Counted from the stretch's first letter, positions 11,832-24,900 are shown. The stretch: 64,000 bases of DNA from Auricularia sp. M13 (GCA_037042915.1 CM073201.1:3658001-3722000); one strand, 5' to 3'. Numbers and translations are program-made. The notes: a model not told the origin generated them from the sequence alone.

Positions 11832-12214
11832 CACTGCGAAAAACACATCCTAGCGACATGAAGTGAATCTCACGATCAGCTTTCATCTTTAAGCTTCAAA
11901 ACCTGACTCCAACCTCAATATCGTCGCGCACTAAGTTGGGAGTCGCGCTCTCTGAGCGGCAGGGACGTGTCCTTTGGGGTGCCTATCTCCGGTATGCGTG
12001 TAATTCATGGAACTATCTCCTTCCCGCAAGCAACGTAAAGCTAGGTCTGCACATGGGTGTGCAGGCCTAAAGCTGTGAACGATCCGGTATGCAAGCGTGG
12101 GGGAGAAGAAAGCAACGCTGCAACAAGAATTACGAAAGGCAGTGTGGCGGCCTTCGAATTCAAGCGTTTCCGGCTCGATCCGGCTCGCTTCCGGGTCAGG
12201 CTTTGGCGCGAACC
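11832..12214. other. Intergenic upstream of DUF6535 gene
   Basis: About 380 bp; no independent gene seen. A longer frame from 12057 that enters the DUF6535 gene crosses its first intron and is not used. Confidence 0.3.
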
Positions 12215-14233
12215 ATGTCTGGCATCGACGCATCCGATGTGCTCCTGGCGAATTTCGCAAAGGTATTATCGCCAGCCTACTAGCCGTATCCGTTTTCTAA
12301 TGAAAATCGCGCAGGACTTCATGCCCAGGCCGGTGGGCGTAGACCATGAGCATATCCCGCACGCGCCGCCTGGCGACGAGTTTCAGTCCTGGAAGAAATG
12401 CTCAGAGCTCACAGAAAAGTACGACAAAGATATGTGCGAGGCATACCGCGAACAGGTCGATACTCTGCTGGTTTTTGTCAGTGGTTGTGGCTCATCCAAC
12501 GGCGTGCTAATCACTGGCTGTCAGGCTGGTCTTTTCTCTGCAGTGGTCACCGCATTCACTGTCGAGAGTTATCAATGGCTTAGGACTGATTCTTTGGATG
12601 CATCTGTGCTGCTTTTGGCCCAAATCGTCGACCTACTGAGCCCTAATCAAACGATCTCGCGTCCGCCGCCGTCCACATCTGCCATTTCGGACGCCGCTGC
12701 GACTCGCATCAACATCTTTTGGTTCCTGTCTTTGTCTCTGAGTCTATCCGCTGCTCTCCTTTGCATCCTGGTCAAGCAATGGATCCGCGAGTACGACCGA
12801 CCAGCGGGCAAGAGGCATCCGGATACGATCGCCATCCGCCAGATGAAATACCAGGGACTGGAAGCGTGGAGGGTCGATGATATTGTGCTCTCCATTCCTT
12901 TGGTTCTCGAATCGGCTCTTGCGCTGTTCTTCATCGGAGTTCTGGACCTGCTCTGGCGTCTGAACCGGCGTGTGGCGATACCACTCACTTGCGTGGCCAG
13001 CTTCGTTGCCTTGTTCTATATTTTGACGACGTTCCTCCCCGCTCTCCAGCTCATCTACTGGTACCTAACTCCGCACTCAGATGCTGCGCAATGCCCATAC
13101 AAATCGCCGCAGGCTTGGCTCGTCTTCCGCCCAGTCAATGCAATCCTCACTCTCTTCCCTGTGCGAAAGGAATTTGCTGACCCTGTCCCGGGAATGGAAG
13201 TTTTTTTGCCCGATATTTCTGTCCCCTCGTTGCAGCGGGCCACGTCCTGGACCTCTTTCGATGCCGACTGGACCGCTCTCAGCGACACAGAAGTGTCTCC
13301 GCGTCCTCAATATCGATATAAAGCGCTGGCATGGATTCGGAAACATATGGATCACCGGGAGCTGCGTGACTGGATATGGCACTGCATTCGACCCGATAAC
13401 CGGTGTGAATATGCCTCTATGCGCGTTTCATCCAACATATCCTGTGTTCTCGATTACCAGGCGCCGGTGTCTGTTTCATTCCCTCCATTCGCTAGCGACT
13501 TTGCCGAACGATTTGTGAAACCTGGCATACTCTTTCTTGCTTATGAGGCGGAGACCGGTGCATCGGAGAACGTATTCGTCGAGCTCCTCTATCGCGTATT
13601 CTGCATGATGTCAAACCGGGGGCCTGAGTTTGACATGTGGCTACGCTCTCGGATCGCTTGGCTTGACGAGTCATTGGAAGACAAGGTAGCTGTACGAGTA
13701 AGAGGTCCTTTACTTCGTGCCACTCTGTCACTCACCTACCTACTGTACAGCTCGACATTTACGCCGCCGAGCGACTGTTTGAAATGGTCCATGATATGTC
13801 TCTGCGATGCGGCAGAACGACGTGGTTTGGGGAGACGTTGAATCACGCAGCGTTCATCATACGTAGCCCCAACCGCTCAGATCAACGTGACATGCTTCAC
13901 CTGGGCATCTGCGCACTTCTACGCCATTGGATAACTGCTACAGTTATTGACGGCTCCCGGTTGAACATACAGCATATTAAAACGGCTATCAACGTACTAG
14001 AGGAGGTCTCTTGGTGGCTTCTTGGATACACTCGTGCTGATAGGACCTATAATCAGACGGTGTTAAATCTGCAGATAGTCAGAGAATTGGCAACCGCCAT
14101 CGACAACCTACGGTCCGATCCACGAAGCGCGGGGCTAGAGGAGGAACTTTGGAGCCATACCGGGTCGCGCTGGCCGCACGCAGAAATTCGGAACCTGTTT
14201 GACAATGATGTAGAGCATTGGTGTTGGTCTTGA
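12215..14233 (+). CDS. DUF6535 domain membrane protein
   Basis: Exons 12215-12262, 12315-12476, 12525-13697 and 13751-14233 join in phase to about 621 residues. The start MSGIDASDVLLANFAK has a good context (aaccATGtc). The DUF6535 block follows: W-K-K-C-S-E-L-T-E-K-Y-D-K, then DTLLVFAGLFSAVVTAFTVE once a 48-bp in-frame intron with a gctaatc branch site is removed. About four membrane segments are visible: the AGLFSAVVTAF helix, NIFWFLSLSLSLSAALLCIL, LVLESALALFFIGVLDLLW and VASFVALFYILTTFLPA. A KQWIREYD motif follows the second. The C-terminal half is soluble. This family is widespread in Agaricomycetes and has no known function. No damage seen. Confidence 0.82.
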
Positions 14234-14740
14234 GCATCAATAGGATAGGTTTCTGTAGGTGTTGAGGGTTTGGCTACGACAATGAAGTCATTGAATCGTC
14301 TATCCAACAGGTGAAAATTGGATCGACATCATGAAGCGCCTGTTGCTTTTGCGTGTACTGCTGAAGAGAGAGATGGACTATATCCAGCCCATGGCGGAAA
14401 TAATAAGTCAGAAGATGATCTGGTAGAAGCGGCGCGACGAATGAGAATCAAAAACTCGAATAAAGGCTCGCGGGGTTCACCTACAACGCGAGCTACTGTT
14501 GGTAGTGTGTAACCTCAGAGCACGCTGCAAGGATTGCGGCCTGCAAGGCTCTTGCGCAGTGATCTGAGATGATGGACGAACTGTGCGGCTTCGGCGTCAA
14601 TGTCAAAGTTGCGGAGTCGGAGTTCAAGTACTACCTTCGGTTCAAAACTTTACAAAACTCCGGGGTGTTTGGGACTCAACTTCCGGGCGCTTGTGTTACT
14701 TGCTTCCAATCCATAGTGCGCAACACGCGACGCTCGACTA
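14234..14740. other. Intergenic, no gene recognised
   Basis: About 500 bp between the DUF6535 stop and the beta-lactamase-like remnant; only short random frames. Confidence 0.3.
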
Positions 14741-16326
14741 TGGGCTCTGTTGCGCCTAACGACGGAGTAGCGTCAAAAGTTAAAGATATTCTGACTGATG
14801 CCGTACGCTCGGGCGCCGTCGTTGGCGCGCTTTTTGCAGCCATGGACCGACATGGATCCATGCTCGTTCAAGAATCAGATGGGCTGCGCGCGCTGGGCAA
14901 GCCCGAGCCTGTCAGTTTCCTCTCGTGTCGAATGAACACCTGGTTATGTTGACCAACACCGTGCAGATGGACGAAGACACGTACTTCCCGCTGTACTCCA
15001 TGACTAAGATCGTAACATCAATTGCGTGCGTTTGTCTTATTTCTTCTCGGGGTATAGATCAGTTGATGCTAATTGATATGAAGTGCGCTGCAGCTCGTAG
15101 ACCGCGGCGATCTCTCGTTGGACAGCCCGATCGACCACATCCTGTGCGCACGCTCGTAGCTCCCGGAGTTTCAGTCCGTCCATTAATCGTGAATGTCGCT
15201 CCTTCAGGCCAGATCCATGCCCCGGGACGCTCAAATTGCTCACTGACGCCGGCACCCTCGTCGACATCTTGCGCGCGCCGACGCTGAGGATGCTGTTGGC
15301 GCACGTCTCGGGATTCACGTGAGTCCCAGCTCCATCTACGCACGAGCTTCGAGGTCTGCATCATCAGCTTAGCGGCAATTTCAACTTTTGGACAGATATT
15401 CCACCGGAAACGAGAAGCTGGCGGCCTTCCTCGACTCCCGCGACGGCGCGGACAGACAGAACGAGTTTTCGGGCGAGTTCTGGCCCGTATTAGACTGGCC
15501 GCTCGTGTTTCCCGTGCGTGTATTCCATTTAAAGTCTCTTCAGACCGTTTTGATTGTGCGGAAGCCGGGAGCGTCTTGGGCATATGGCACAGGTATGAGA
15601 TCTCGTCCCGGGTGCGAATGCCTGTGCTCAAATGTGTTTTGTGTGAAGGCTTGGACTGGGCGGGACGCGCGATGAGCGCATGACGGGCGTCTCTCTCGGC
15701 GCATATTGCCAGGAACATATCTTCGCGCCGCTGAATGTGAGCTTGAAATTCAAGTTCATCCCGCTATCCCAATATTTTCAATGACTAACTCACTTAGATC
15801 ACAGATATGGCCTTCCGCATACCAGACTCGCAGCTGTCCAACCTCGTGGGGATGCATACCCGGCTAGAGAACGGCTCGCTCGTTCCCTCTGGTACGCATC
15901 TTCCCGTCTCTCACCTGCTCATATTCGCACGATTATGCAGCTATCCGCGCAGAGTTCCAGGGATCGGTCTTCCGAATCAAAGCTGTACTCACCTGGCATT
16001 CTTTGCGTGCCTAGGACGACCTCCCAACTGGCCGACGCGCATACTCGGGCGCATGGGCGGGGAACGTCCGGCCATCGCGTACTAGCCGTGCTGATGACTC
16101 AATCTGACGCGCACGGAGTTTTGACAGCGCGGCCAATTTGTACTATGCGTGCGCACTGACTCCCGTATATTGCGAGAGACAAGCTCATCGAACACACAGC
16201 GTCGACCCCACAAGCGGCATCGCGCATGTCTTTATGGCACATAGCGCGCTGGCCTTCGATCCCGTCGTTGTGGACGTATGGAGGAAGGCTGAGACTGCGC
16301 CGTATGAGGCACTTGGTGTGAAATAG
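14741..16326 (+). pseudogene. Beta-lactamase/transpeptidase-like serine hydrolase, degraded
   Basis: A multi-exon beta-lactamase-like (class C / LACTB-type) protein is recognisable in order. It has MGSVAPNDGVASKVKDIL, the S-x-x-K active-site box (Y-S-M-T-K-I-V near 14996-15017), ALQLVDRGDLSLDSPIDHIL, TLRMLLAHVSGF, DWAGRAM, SLGAYCQEHIFAPLN, ITDMAFRIPDSQLSNLVGMH and the C-terminus DPVVVDVWRKAETAPYEALG. Typical introns separate most parts. Breaks: in-frame stops after DHIL (15150-15200), and a frame change at about 15673-15680 where one base seems to be missing. The segment 15950-16200 no longer matches the family. The gene is therefore probably dead. Intact relatives are secreted or mitochondrial hydrolases of unknown substrate. 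Confidence 0.7.
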
Positions 16327-18641
16327 GTTTACTCCCGTGATAGCCAGAATGGCGCGACAGAATTCGCCGCAAGATTGAGAATTTAAGGTCACAATGCGAA
16401 AAAATCGTCGTCCCGCGTTAAGAAGTGGTGCCAAAACAGAATGCGCAGCGAGGCGCAGGCGGGTTACAGCAGTTCGAGGCAGCACGGTGCGAAACAGGGC
16501 GCGACCAGAGAGTTTCGCCGCAGTGACGGACTCGAGCAGAGCCAGGCAGCCACCTACCGCGCCGCTAATTTGAAGTCGCTCAGATACAAAATTTTGAGCG
16601 CGCGCAGTCCGCAGAGACCCGCTAGAGCGACGGCCTTGACTTCGAGCATGTCTACTCCTAATTTCCGCAGAGGTACACGCGCTCGACGCGCGGGAAGCAA
16701 TCCGTGAACGTGCTCTCGAGGATAGATTTTGCTTGAATATCTCTTTTTTAATTTACGCCATGCCTGCGGACATTTGGTGAGCGACGCGGTGCGTTCTTGC
16801 CTGTCTGCAGTAAGTACAGTACGCACTGCCCAACGCGCACAACCGTCAAAGGCGTAACCTATATTATGGCGCCGGTCAATGTGTCCTTTTATGTGCAGGA
16901 AAAAGCAGGTGGATCGTGGTGAGCAGCTCTGACGTGGTTTGTCGCAAGCCGAACTCCGAAACTCCGACATTATTTTTTCGTCTCTTCCTTCATCCTGCGT
17001 CGCGCCCGGCCGTACGGCGTACATTGAGCTCTACCTGTGAGCCAATGCTTCCCATCTCGTAATCTGTTATCTGCGCCGAAAAACTGTGCTCCTTGGCCCG
17101 GAAGAGGGGCTCTGTTACTTTTTTTACGTTCTTCTGATTCTGCGGCATCTGTCAACTGGGAAACTCTGGCGCCTGAACCTCGAATGAAGGGCTTGCATTT
17201 GGGGTGCTGCTCTCTGGCTAGGCACTGACTGTAGCGCGTCGTCTACCTGACAGTCAAGACTCCGCGAAAGCATGCCAAAATTCGTAGACTCTTGATCCTC
17301 ATGCTAGATATCGGCCTTCCTGGAGAACAGTGTTTAGTGCCGCTTTCACAGAGCTGGGCGACCGCTCGCAGGCCGTGGATCTTCTAGGCTCTATGTCGCA
17401 TTCTGTTGTCCTCGGCAGCATCTATCGCGCACATTTTCTCGAGATTGTGCCGAACAAATTCACGAGAGCCAGTGCCGTGCACACAATGGGTACACGAAGA
17501 ACGAAGAACCCCGCTGCCGACACACGCCCGAACTGCCACCAGCGCCGCGCGGACCAGGTAGTTGCTTGACATGTATCTGGCGCTTCGCGGGCCATATTCA
17601 CGTCCGCTCCAACCTCGCGGGAAGTTGCATCGACGTGTAAGCGCGCAGATCGATCCGGCATGGCGGGGAGACTTCGATGCGTGGACATCCCGCGGTATGC
17701 ACAAGTTTCCGCTGACGTCTTTTCGCGGCCATCTCATCCCACCCCATCGTTGCTTCTGCATTTCCGAGATCTGGGCACTTCTGTCCCGTTCAGCGCTTCG
17801 CTGTGCGCCGATGTAACACGAGGCCGCGATATTCCATCTTGTGGTAAAGGTAAGATCTGTGTTGTGGTTGTGCAAGCAGGTACACGTAACTTACCGCCAT
17901 CGAAGCGTACGCTGTCTGGTCCTCCCCGATACGCGATCTAATCTGCAGTGACTCCGGCAGTCGGGAACATGATTCAGTTTCGGGATTCCTAGCCGGCACC
18001 CGGACCGGAGTCTGCCCTTTGTGTTCAAGCAATCCATTCAACAAACCCGGCAACCCTTGGCGCGCGTTCATGGCGAGTGACTCGACGCTGCATCGATGTC
18101 GATGGGGATGGACTGAAGATAGCAGGTAGGTCAACAGCAGCCTTTCATCGATGAATGGCTAATGCACATTGCAGGTGACCACCACGCCCCTCGAAGCGCG
18201 ATGCGCGCCTCTCCCGAGAGATCACGACAAAGAGCTCAATGCACAAGCTTGCAGTCGGTTTGCACGTGTCCTAAAAGGCAGATGATCCCGGACCGATAAC
18301 AATGCCGGGAATACGTCGGCCACCTCACATCGGGGCTCTAGGCTCGTGCAGCACGGCAGCTGAGGGGCGCAGGCTGCTCTGGCCGCGCGCCTCGCACGCC
18401 GCTTCCTCGAATCGTGCGCTTCGGCACGTAGGGAAAGCGCTTCGGGAGTGGACTGCGCACCGGGCACGATGCGAGATTTGCCGGATTGGGCGATAGCCGC
18501 GGTTCGGTTGGACGTGGCGCGTTTCCTTTCAACAACCCAACCACCCGCGCGGTTTAAAGCGGGCGCATTCCGGGAGTCCCTTGCTTGCCCTTTCCCCTCC
18601 AGCGTGCGCGGTGTCCCTTGCCCTCCTCCCCGTCCAACGCG
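16327..18641. other. Intergenic, no convincing gene
   Basis: About 2.3 kb. Minus-strand sequence near 16570-16700 reads a leucine-rich stretch (LEVKAVALAGLCGLRALKIL) that could be a decayed F-box/LRR remnant, but it is short and the frame breaks. Frames at 17384-17875 have no family signal. Confidence 0.3.
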
Positions 18642-19109
18642 ATGCGCGCGCGCCAGCAGCCCGAGGAGATCGCGCACATCCTGGATCCATGCTACCACAT
18701 CTCGCCCGCATCGCCGCGCCCGAGCATGCTGTCTGTGCGGTCCACAACGACATGGCGCGACGACACGGGCAAACACGATCCCGACTTTAGGCCCTTCCCC
18801 GCGTCGCGCAGCCCGTCGTCGTCCAGCGGGTTCCACTCGCCGCGCGCGTCGTTCGATTATCCCATTGTGTCCGTGCCCGCGTCGCCGCCCAGCAAAGCCG
18901 AGCGTCGCGCGGCGCGGCGCGATCTCGATCCCGTCCTGCGCGAGGCGCTGCGCGCGCACGAGCGCGAAGTCGCGCGGGAGAACCGCCGGTCGTGGTTGTT
19001 GTGCTCGCGAAGGCGCAGACGCGACGATGAGGTCGATGACGTCCCTGTTTTCGAGTACGAGGATGCAGACGAGCCCGTGGCTACACCGTACGTTTATCCG
19101 TTTGTCTGA
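18642..19109 (+). CDS. Small hypothetical protein, basic/disordered (155 aa)
   Basis: Single exon from MRARQQPEEIAHILDPCYH to a stop at 19109. Strong GC3-type codon bias supports coding. The middle is Ser/Pro-rich (RSPSSSSGFHSPRASFDYP). A charged helix follows (PSKAERRAARRDLDPVLREA, then R-A-H-E-R-E-V-A-R-E-N-R-R), then a CSRRRRRDDE cluster, then an acidic tail ending YVYPFV. No membrane segment or known domain. A TTTAAAG box at about 18553 could serve as TATA element. An upstream in-frame ATG at 18585 would add 19 residues; the later start is preferred. Function unknown. Confidence 0.55.
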   Translation: MRARQQPEEIAHILDPCYHISPASPRPSMLSVRSTTTWRDDTGKHDPDFRPFPASRSPSSSSGFHSPRASFDYPIVSVPASPPSKAERRAARRDLDPVLREALRAHEREVARENRRSWLLCSRRRRRDDEVDDVPVFEYEDADEPVATPYVYPFV

Positions 19110-20022
19110 CAGCGTCCGCGGCGCAGTGGCTCACGCGCTGGATCTGGATCACAGGACACGCGTCCCGCGCAAAGATCGCATCCGGCTTCAGCTCGCGGGC
19201 CTGTCGCTGCGCGTCGACCTTGCCGTCTTCCGCGCCAAGAAGAGGCTCCGGGCGCGCCTCGGGCTTTCATAGTGCGCAGCCGTCGCCATTGCCAATGGAC
19301 ACTCTCCGCGCGCACAACACATGCGCTCCCTCCGTGTCATGACGCGCAAGGGCGGGTCCTTTGCGCCCGACGCCTGTCCCGATTCCGTCCCGTCTTCGCC
19401 TTGGTCTTGGTCCACGTCACGTCGCATCGTCCCGTCGCATATGTCCCGCCCCGCACACCAATCGCCACTGACTGCTGATCTGTCCCGCATGCATGTTCCC
19501 TTTCGCTTCCACCGTTCTGTGTCGTGTCGACTGTATCCATGTACCCCTCCCGGTTTTGTGTTCTGCCCAGCGCCCACATGATCCACGCTTTCGCTCTGCT
19601 ACGTCGCTGTTTCCGTTTCTGGTTCTGGTTCTGGTTTGGTCCCTGCACACTTGCAACTTGTATAACGCCCGCACCGCAATTGAAACGACCCTTTCATGCC
19701 CTTGATTTCTCCGCGCTGTCCCTGAACCTGAAAGCGAGAGTCGGACCGAACGTGAATGAGAGGCCGTTCCCCACACCGCGCCGACCTTTCCCCGCGCGCC
19801 CTTTCGCCCACGTTTTCCCGTCCGGATCGGCCATCCGAGTCTGCATAATGGTGAGAACGAGGCAGCGATGTCATTTCTGTTAGTGCTCGGGCACGTGTTA
19901 GCTGGTGTGACTCGGGGCGCAGTGGACACGTGATCTATCTGCCGCGGCCGGGCGCTCCGGGTTCCCCGCATTCCGCGGACATTCTGTCAATTGAACTTGT
20001 CATGTCTGCGTCTGCGGTTTGT
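19110..20022. other. Intergenic, low-complexity
   Basis: About 900 bp without a recognised gene. It has a short TCTGGT repeat at about 19619-19640 and several long overlapping frames typical of GC-rich non-coding DNA. Confidence 0.3.
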
Positions 20023-20859
20023 TTACTGTGATTTTGGGCGGCTCAGTCGTGAGGTCATATGATGCGTGTTTGGGGGATGGGATGGGTTTATCACCGTCCA
20101 GGCAGCCCGAGGCCTCGTTGTGAAGAAAAGTATTATCTGAGCCTCAGGATCCCAGATGCGCCGATCCAGATGGTGGACTACTGCCCGCTGCGGGTCTACA
20201 TTGGGAAACAGCATGCGAGGAACGGCGGGATAGTATGATTGATCAGGTGCTACGACTCGGAGCTCTCTGCACGGCGTCAAGTTAGAAATGCATTCGGCAT
20301 TCTGGTGGGCCGCCGCGGTGGCAGAAAGCATCCATCTAAATTGGAACGACGGCGCAAAATCAAAATGGTGGACTGAGATAAGTACTAGATTAGAGAAAGA
20401 TTGACAGCCTGACTCGGAGAAGACCGCGCACTGACCGAGTTTAATTCTATATCCAACGTGAGCACGAACTTTGAAACCCATTTGCAGCAACAGCGGGCCT
20501 TGGTGTTGTGGAATAAATGGTGCCGCTGCATTGGTAGGTACTACGTATGGGTCGAACATCGAGATCCTCGCCGCGCTGCTGGAGGGAACGGTGAGCTGTG
20601 CGAGCCGCCGGCGCGGAACGCACACCGCGAGTCCAAGCACCAGAATCAGATCAAACTCTGGCCTGCAGAGGCCTCGAGAATCGAGATGCACGCGCGCCGG
20701 GAAAGCCGCGGGATGTTGGAACACGTGCACATCACTGGATATAGCGCCAGGTTCATGCCACGTCGAGTGGGATGTGCGTTTTCTCGGAGATCGCGGTACG
20801 CCAGGGTGCCGTTTGGTCCACTCGGCGTCGGGTTCGTGTGAACAAACCATGGACGGCAC
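20023..20859 (-). CDS. Hypothetical protein (up to 278 aa, exon limits uncertain)
   Basis: An open frame runs from an ATG at 20859 to the stop at 20023. The second half looks protein-like: SMFDPYVVPTNAAAPFIPQ, then VVAPDQSYYPAVPRMLFPNV, HHLDRRIWDPEAQIILFFTT. A hydrophobic stretch (FDLILVLGLAVCV) lies in the first third. The stretch between (about 20290-20460) is less protein-like and may hold one or two introns read through by chance. No known domain recognised; function not proposed. Confidence 0.4.
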   Translation of the reverse strand: MPSMVCSHEPDAEWTKRHPGVPRSPRKRTSHSTWHEPGAISSDVHVFQHPAAFPARVHLDSRGLCRPEFDLILVLGLAVCVPRRRLAQLTVPSSSAARISMFDPYVVPTNAAAPFIPQHQGPLLLQMGFKVRAHVGYRIKLGQCAVFSESGCQSFSNLVLISVHHFDFAPSFQFRWMLSATAAAHQNAECISNLTPCRELRVVAPDQSYYPAVPRMLFPNVDPQRAVVHHLDRRIWDPEAQIILFFTTRPRAAWTVINPSHPPNTHHMTSRLSRPKSQ

Positions 20860-21978
20860 GCATCGTGCGCGTGCCTAATCGATTTTCGAGGAAGTAGTAC
20901 GATTGAAATATGAAAGCATCATGTTGCTCATTAATATAGATGTATGGACCAGCGGCGCCAGAGAGTCGCCATTCTCTGGACAGTGAGAAGAGAGCACAGC
21001 ATCAGATTCGGACATTAGAATGAGAGTGAAACAGCCAGTAGGTAGTATTTGGGATAGCAACGGAGGAGGTACTGCGATCGAGCGGGAGTTTGTTACTGTC
21101 CTGACTGTCCTGTCACAGCCCGTCGAGGCAAGTTGTCACCGCACACGGATCCCGAGTTCTAGTTCCGTTGAGATTACGGTTTGAAGAGCCCGGCCATGTA
21201 GCCATTCTATCCGTGGACGAAGGATCTATATACCCATTCTCCGAGCAGATACTCTAACGAAGCTCCAACGCGTCAAGAGGTAGGTGACACGGGCAACAAA
21301 CAGGACAACCAACCACTGAGTTGAGCCCGAGAGACCCGGATTTTGAGAATTGGGTTTGCAATTGGGGGATGCGCTGCGGAGTATGTTGCGGTTGGGTGGG
21401 AGAATCTCGAGAGGTATGCGGTGCTGCCTGCGGACTCTGAGCTCCGTACAACGACGGCTGCCTCGACAACAAGCCCATGCAGCTCTCAATAATACGCCAG
21501 GAGACGATGATGATGTGATGTACACTATTTTCCGGCGCGGGTGAGACGCGGATCCGTTTGCTTCAGGTCCACTCCGCGTCTGAATCCAGTCACTATACGG
21601 CCATCAGAGAAACAAGACGGGGCGATTGATGTTGAACAAGAGCTAGCTATTGGTAAGAGCGTGACGGTCAGGCAAGACTCTTCGTCAAGGCCAATCGAGA
21701 TGCTTGCCCCGTCTTGAATAATTTCACAGTTCAACTAGTTACATGTACAAGTCATTTACTTTGAATCCACGATTACAGAACGTGCATAGGTTTTTTAGTG
21801 GAGAACAACCACAACCTCCGACCGAGCTGAGCAATCGCCCCGTTCAAGAGTCTGTCGGGCCCGGGGGATCCACTTGGCGCCCGCCTGGGATCCGCGGACG
21901 TGGCGGAGTCCGGCGGCAGTCTTGCACCCGGATTTTGGCTCTTGACCAGCAACTGACCACGACGCGCTATATGGCGGG
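20860..21978. other. Intergenic, no gene recognised
   Basis: About 1.1 kb, lower GC than flanks, only short frames on both strands. Confidence 0.3.
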
Positions 21979-24900
21979 ATGGCACTGGACGCGCTAGAAG
22001 TGCCCGAGCCGTCGACGGGCGCGACGCTCGCCGAGCGCCGCGTGCTGTGGTGGAGGCGTATCCTCGTCAATTCCGTCTTCGTCGTTGCTTGGTGAGTACG
22101 ATGCCGTTGCGCTCGCTGTGTTTGGTTTGGTGGGCTCGTTGCGCGTGGAGTTCTGGGTTGCGCGTACTTGGATTGTGCTCGCTGTCTGGGTCGACGTGGA
22201 CGCTGGCTTGGCTGGGACGCACGGCGATTAATTACGGCGCGCGCGTGTCACTGCTGCTAGCCCAGGCGAACCGGTTACCGCGCTGCGCTGCGCGCTGGAC
22301 GAGCGAGCGTGGGTTCTGGGCGCTGTGGGCAGACGACACGCACGAGCGCTTTGCTTGACGTCGGCGAGCAAGCGGGCGCGCGCTGCCGGCAGACATGCTC
22401 GACGTTACGGCAGGCGCTGGCGGCCGCGGCGCACGGCATATGCTGCCAGACGGCGGGCTGCTCGGTGGTCTTTGGCTTGCGCTCGGCGTCGGTGTCGGCA
22501 CTGGGCACCGGGCAAGTCTGCCCGCGTATCCTTGGTGCGCACCCGGTTGGCGAGTGACGCGCCTGCGAGCTGCTCGAGTCGGAGCCGGGCACGGCAGGCC
22601 GCGCGCCGGGGAGGCGGAGCCAGGCAGCCCTGCCCGCCGCGCGTACAGTGCTGTCGCGCCGTCTGCGAACCGGCGTACCGCGCGCTCCGGCGTCGGCGTC
22701 GGGCAAGCCGCCTCGTTGCGTGTCACAGCCGGCGTGCGACTGCTTCGGCGGTGGCTGCGCGCGGTCCATCGCGGCAGCGCGCATACTCGTGTTGGAGCTG
22801 GGCGCCGCCCCGCGAGCCCCGCGCACGCTGGGCATGGTCTTGTCTTAGCGTACAGTCCGTCTGCCAGCTCGCGGACGTCGAGCGCGAGCTCCAACAGCTG
22901 CGCGCGCTCGTCTATGCGTGTGCTTCGCGTTGGAGGCGGGCAAAGCAGCCTGCGCACGCCAAGTCGGCCAGCGCACCGCGCCTCGCGAGCGCCAGTCTCG
23001 CTCCCGTGCGCGTTCGCCCTGGTCTTCCCAGTCCGCCGCGCGTGCCGTTTACCAGCCAGCGTACGCCGCGCTCAAGCTCCAACGGCTGCGCGCGCTCGTC
23101 TATGCGTGTGCGTCGCGTTGGAGGCGGGCAAAGCAGCCTGCGCTCGCGGAGTTGGCCAGCGCACTGCGCCAGTCTCGCTCTCGCGCGCGTTCGTCCTGGT
23201 CTTCCCAGTCCGCCGCGCGCGTGCCGCTCGAGCTCCACCCGCTGCACTGCGCCCGCGCTTACTTCGCCTGTATCCATCTCGTTCCCCAAAATGCTGATTT
23301 CAACCCGCGCTGCAGGTTCTCGTTCTCCGCGCTGCTGCTGCTGTACAACAAGGCGATCGTCAGCGCCGACCACTTCAACTTTCCCTACCCGCTTTTCGGC
23401 ACCGTCGTACAGGTGAGCGGCTTTCTTTGCCCCCGTCTACGTCCACCCGCACTCGTCGATGCCCGCGCTCGGCGTTGTCGACGCCATGCTGCCGTCCCTC
23501 TCGCACTTGCGCCATCCACCCCCGCGCTGCTAACTGCCATCTGTACCTTGCGCGCTTTTCTGTTTGCGCTGCGCTGCGCTCGCTGCTCGCTATTCTCCCC
23601 ATCCCGCGCCATCTTCACCTGCTATACAGGCACAGCGCTCTGCGCGCTGGCGTACCGGCCCCGCGCTGCTCGCTGTGCGCCTCGTACCACACTACTTGCT
23701 GCCGATCCCGTCCTGCGTCGCTTTCCGCCATCCACGCCCTGTATTGGGCTCTCCTCTCCCATCTACTCCTGCACTCGGCGCCGCTGCGCGCTGCGCGCTG
23801 CTCGCTGCCCACGTCGCTCCGCACCGCGCAACGCACGACCCGCCCCTCGCGCGCTGCCATCCACATCACATCGTGCGCTGCCCGTCCCTCACGCGCTGCT
23901 CCTCCCGCCTTCGTCCACTCCGTCCCGTCCCGCGCACCTCGCTAACATTCGCGCAGATGCCCATCCAGTTCGCGCTCGCGTCCGCCTGCCGATACCTGCG
24001 CCCGAACCTCTTCCGCCCAGCGAATAACCCCAGCAGGCGCGATTACTTGTATGTCCTTTCTTCGTGTGTGCATCTTTCTCGCGTTTGTGCGATGGCGTCT
24101 TGATGTTGCGTTGGTGTGGTGGCGGCGTCTGGCGCGTTTGCGTTGGTGTGGCGGCGTCGTTGTCTGAGGTGTTGGCGTTGGCGTGGTGGCGTCTGGCTGG
24201 CGCGGTGTGCGGCGTCCGCTTGCCGTTGCGCTTCCGCGGCGTCGCCCGGCTGTCGCGTCTGCGCGGCGTCGTCCTAGTCTGACTCGTTTACGTGCCAGCC
24301 GCTGACCGTCGCGCTGGCACGGCGTCGCCGTCTGGCGCGTTTGCGCGGCGTCATTCGACCGTTGCGTTGGCGTGGCGTCGTCCGACCGTTGCGTCGTGGC
24401 GGCGTCGTCTGGCGCGCTTGCGCGGCGGCGTCAGGCTGTCGCGGTTGCGCGGCGGCGTTTGACCTGCGCGTTTGCGCTGCGTTGTCGTCATCTGACTGGC
24501 GCGTTGGCGCCGTCGTCCGGCTGTTGCGTTGGCGTGGCGGCGTCTGACGCGTTTGCGAGGCGTCGTCTAACACGTTTCCGCGGCGTCGTCCAACGCGTGT
24601 TTCTTTCGTCGTCGTCGTTGGCTGACCTGAGCGTGATTTTTCTTTTGTAGCCTTAAAGTCCTCCCGACCGCCGCGGCGACGGGGCTCGATATCGGCCTCG
24701 GCAATTTGAGCTTGAAGATTATTACTGTGTCGTTGTATAGTGAGTCTTCTTGTTCACTCCTCGCCCCCTCCACCTCGCGTCCTCTTTTTTGAGCCCTGTA
24801 TATGTGGGCGCGCCGTGGTCGCCGTCGTTGCGCGATGGGCCGTGTGATGCGTTCGTTTGCCGTCCGCGCGCGCCCGCTGTCGTTCTGTCCGGGTTCATCA

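Noticed and set aside
16554-17024. 156-codon minus ORF with a leucine-rich end
   Set aside because: Only about 25 residues look LRR-like, frames break on both sides; kept only as a remark in the intergenic entry.
22232-24103. Arg/Ala/Ser-rich ORFs up to 363 codons
   Set aside because: Low-complexity translations of transporter introns 1 and 2, open on both strands, without domain signal.
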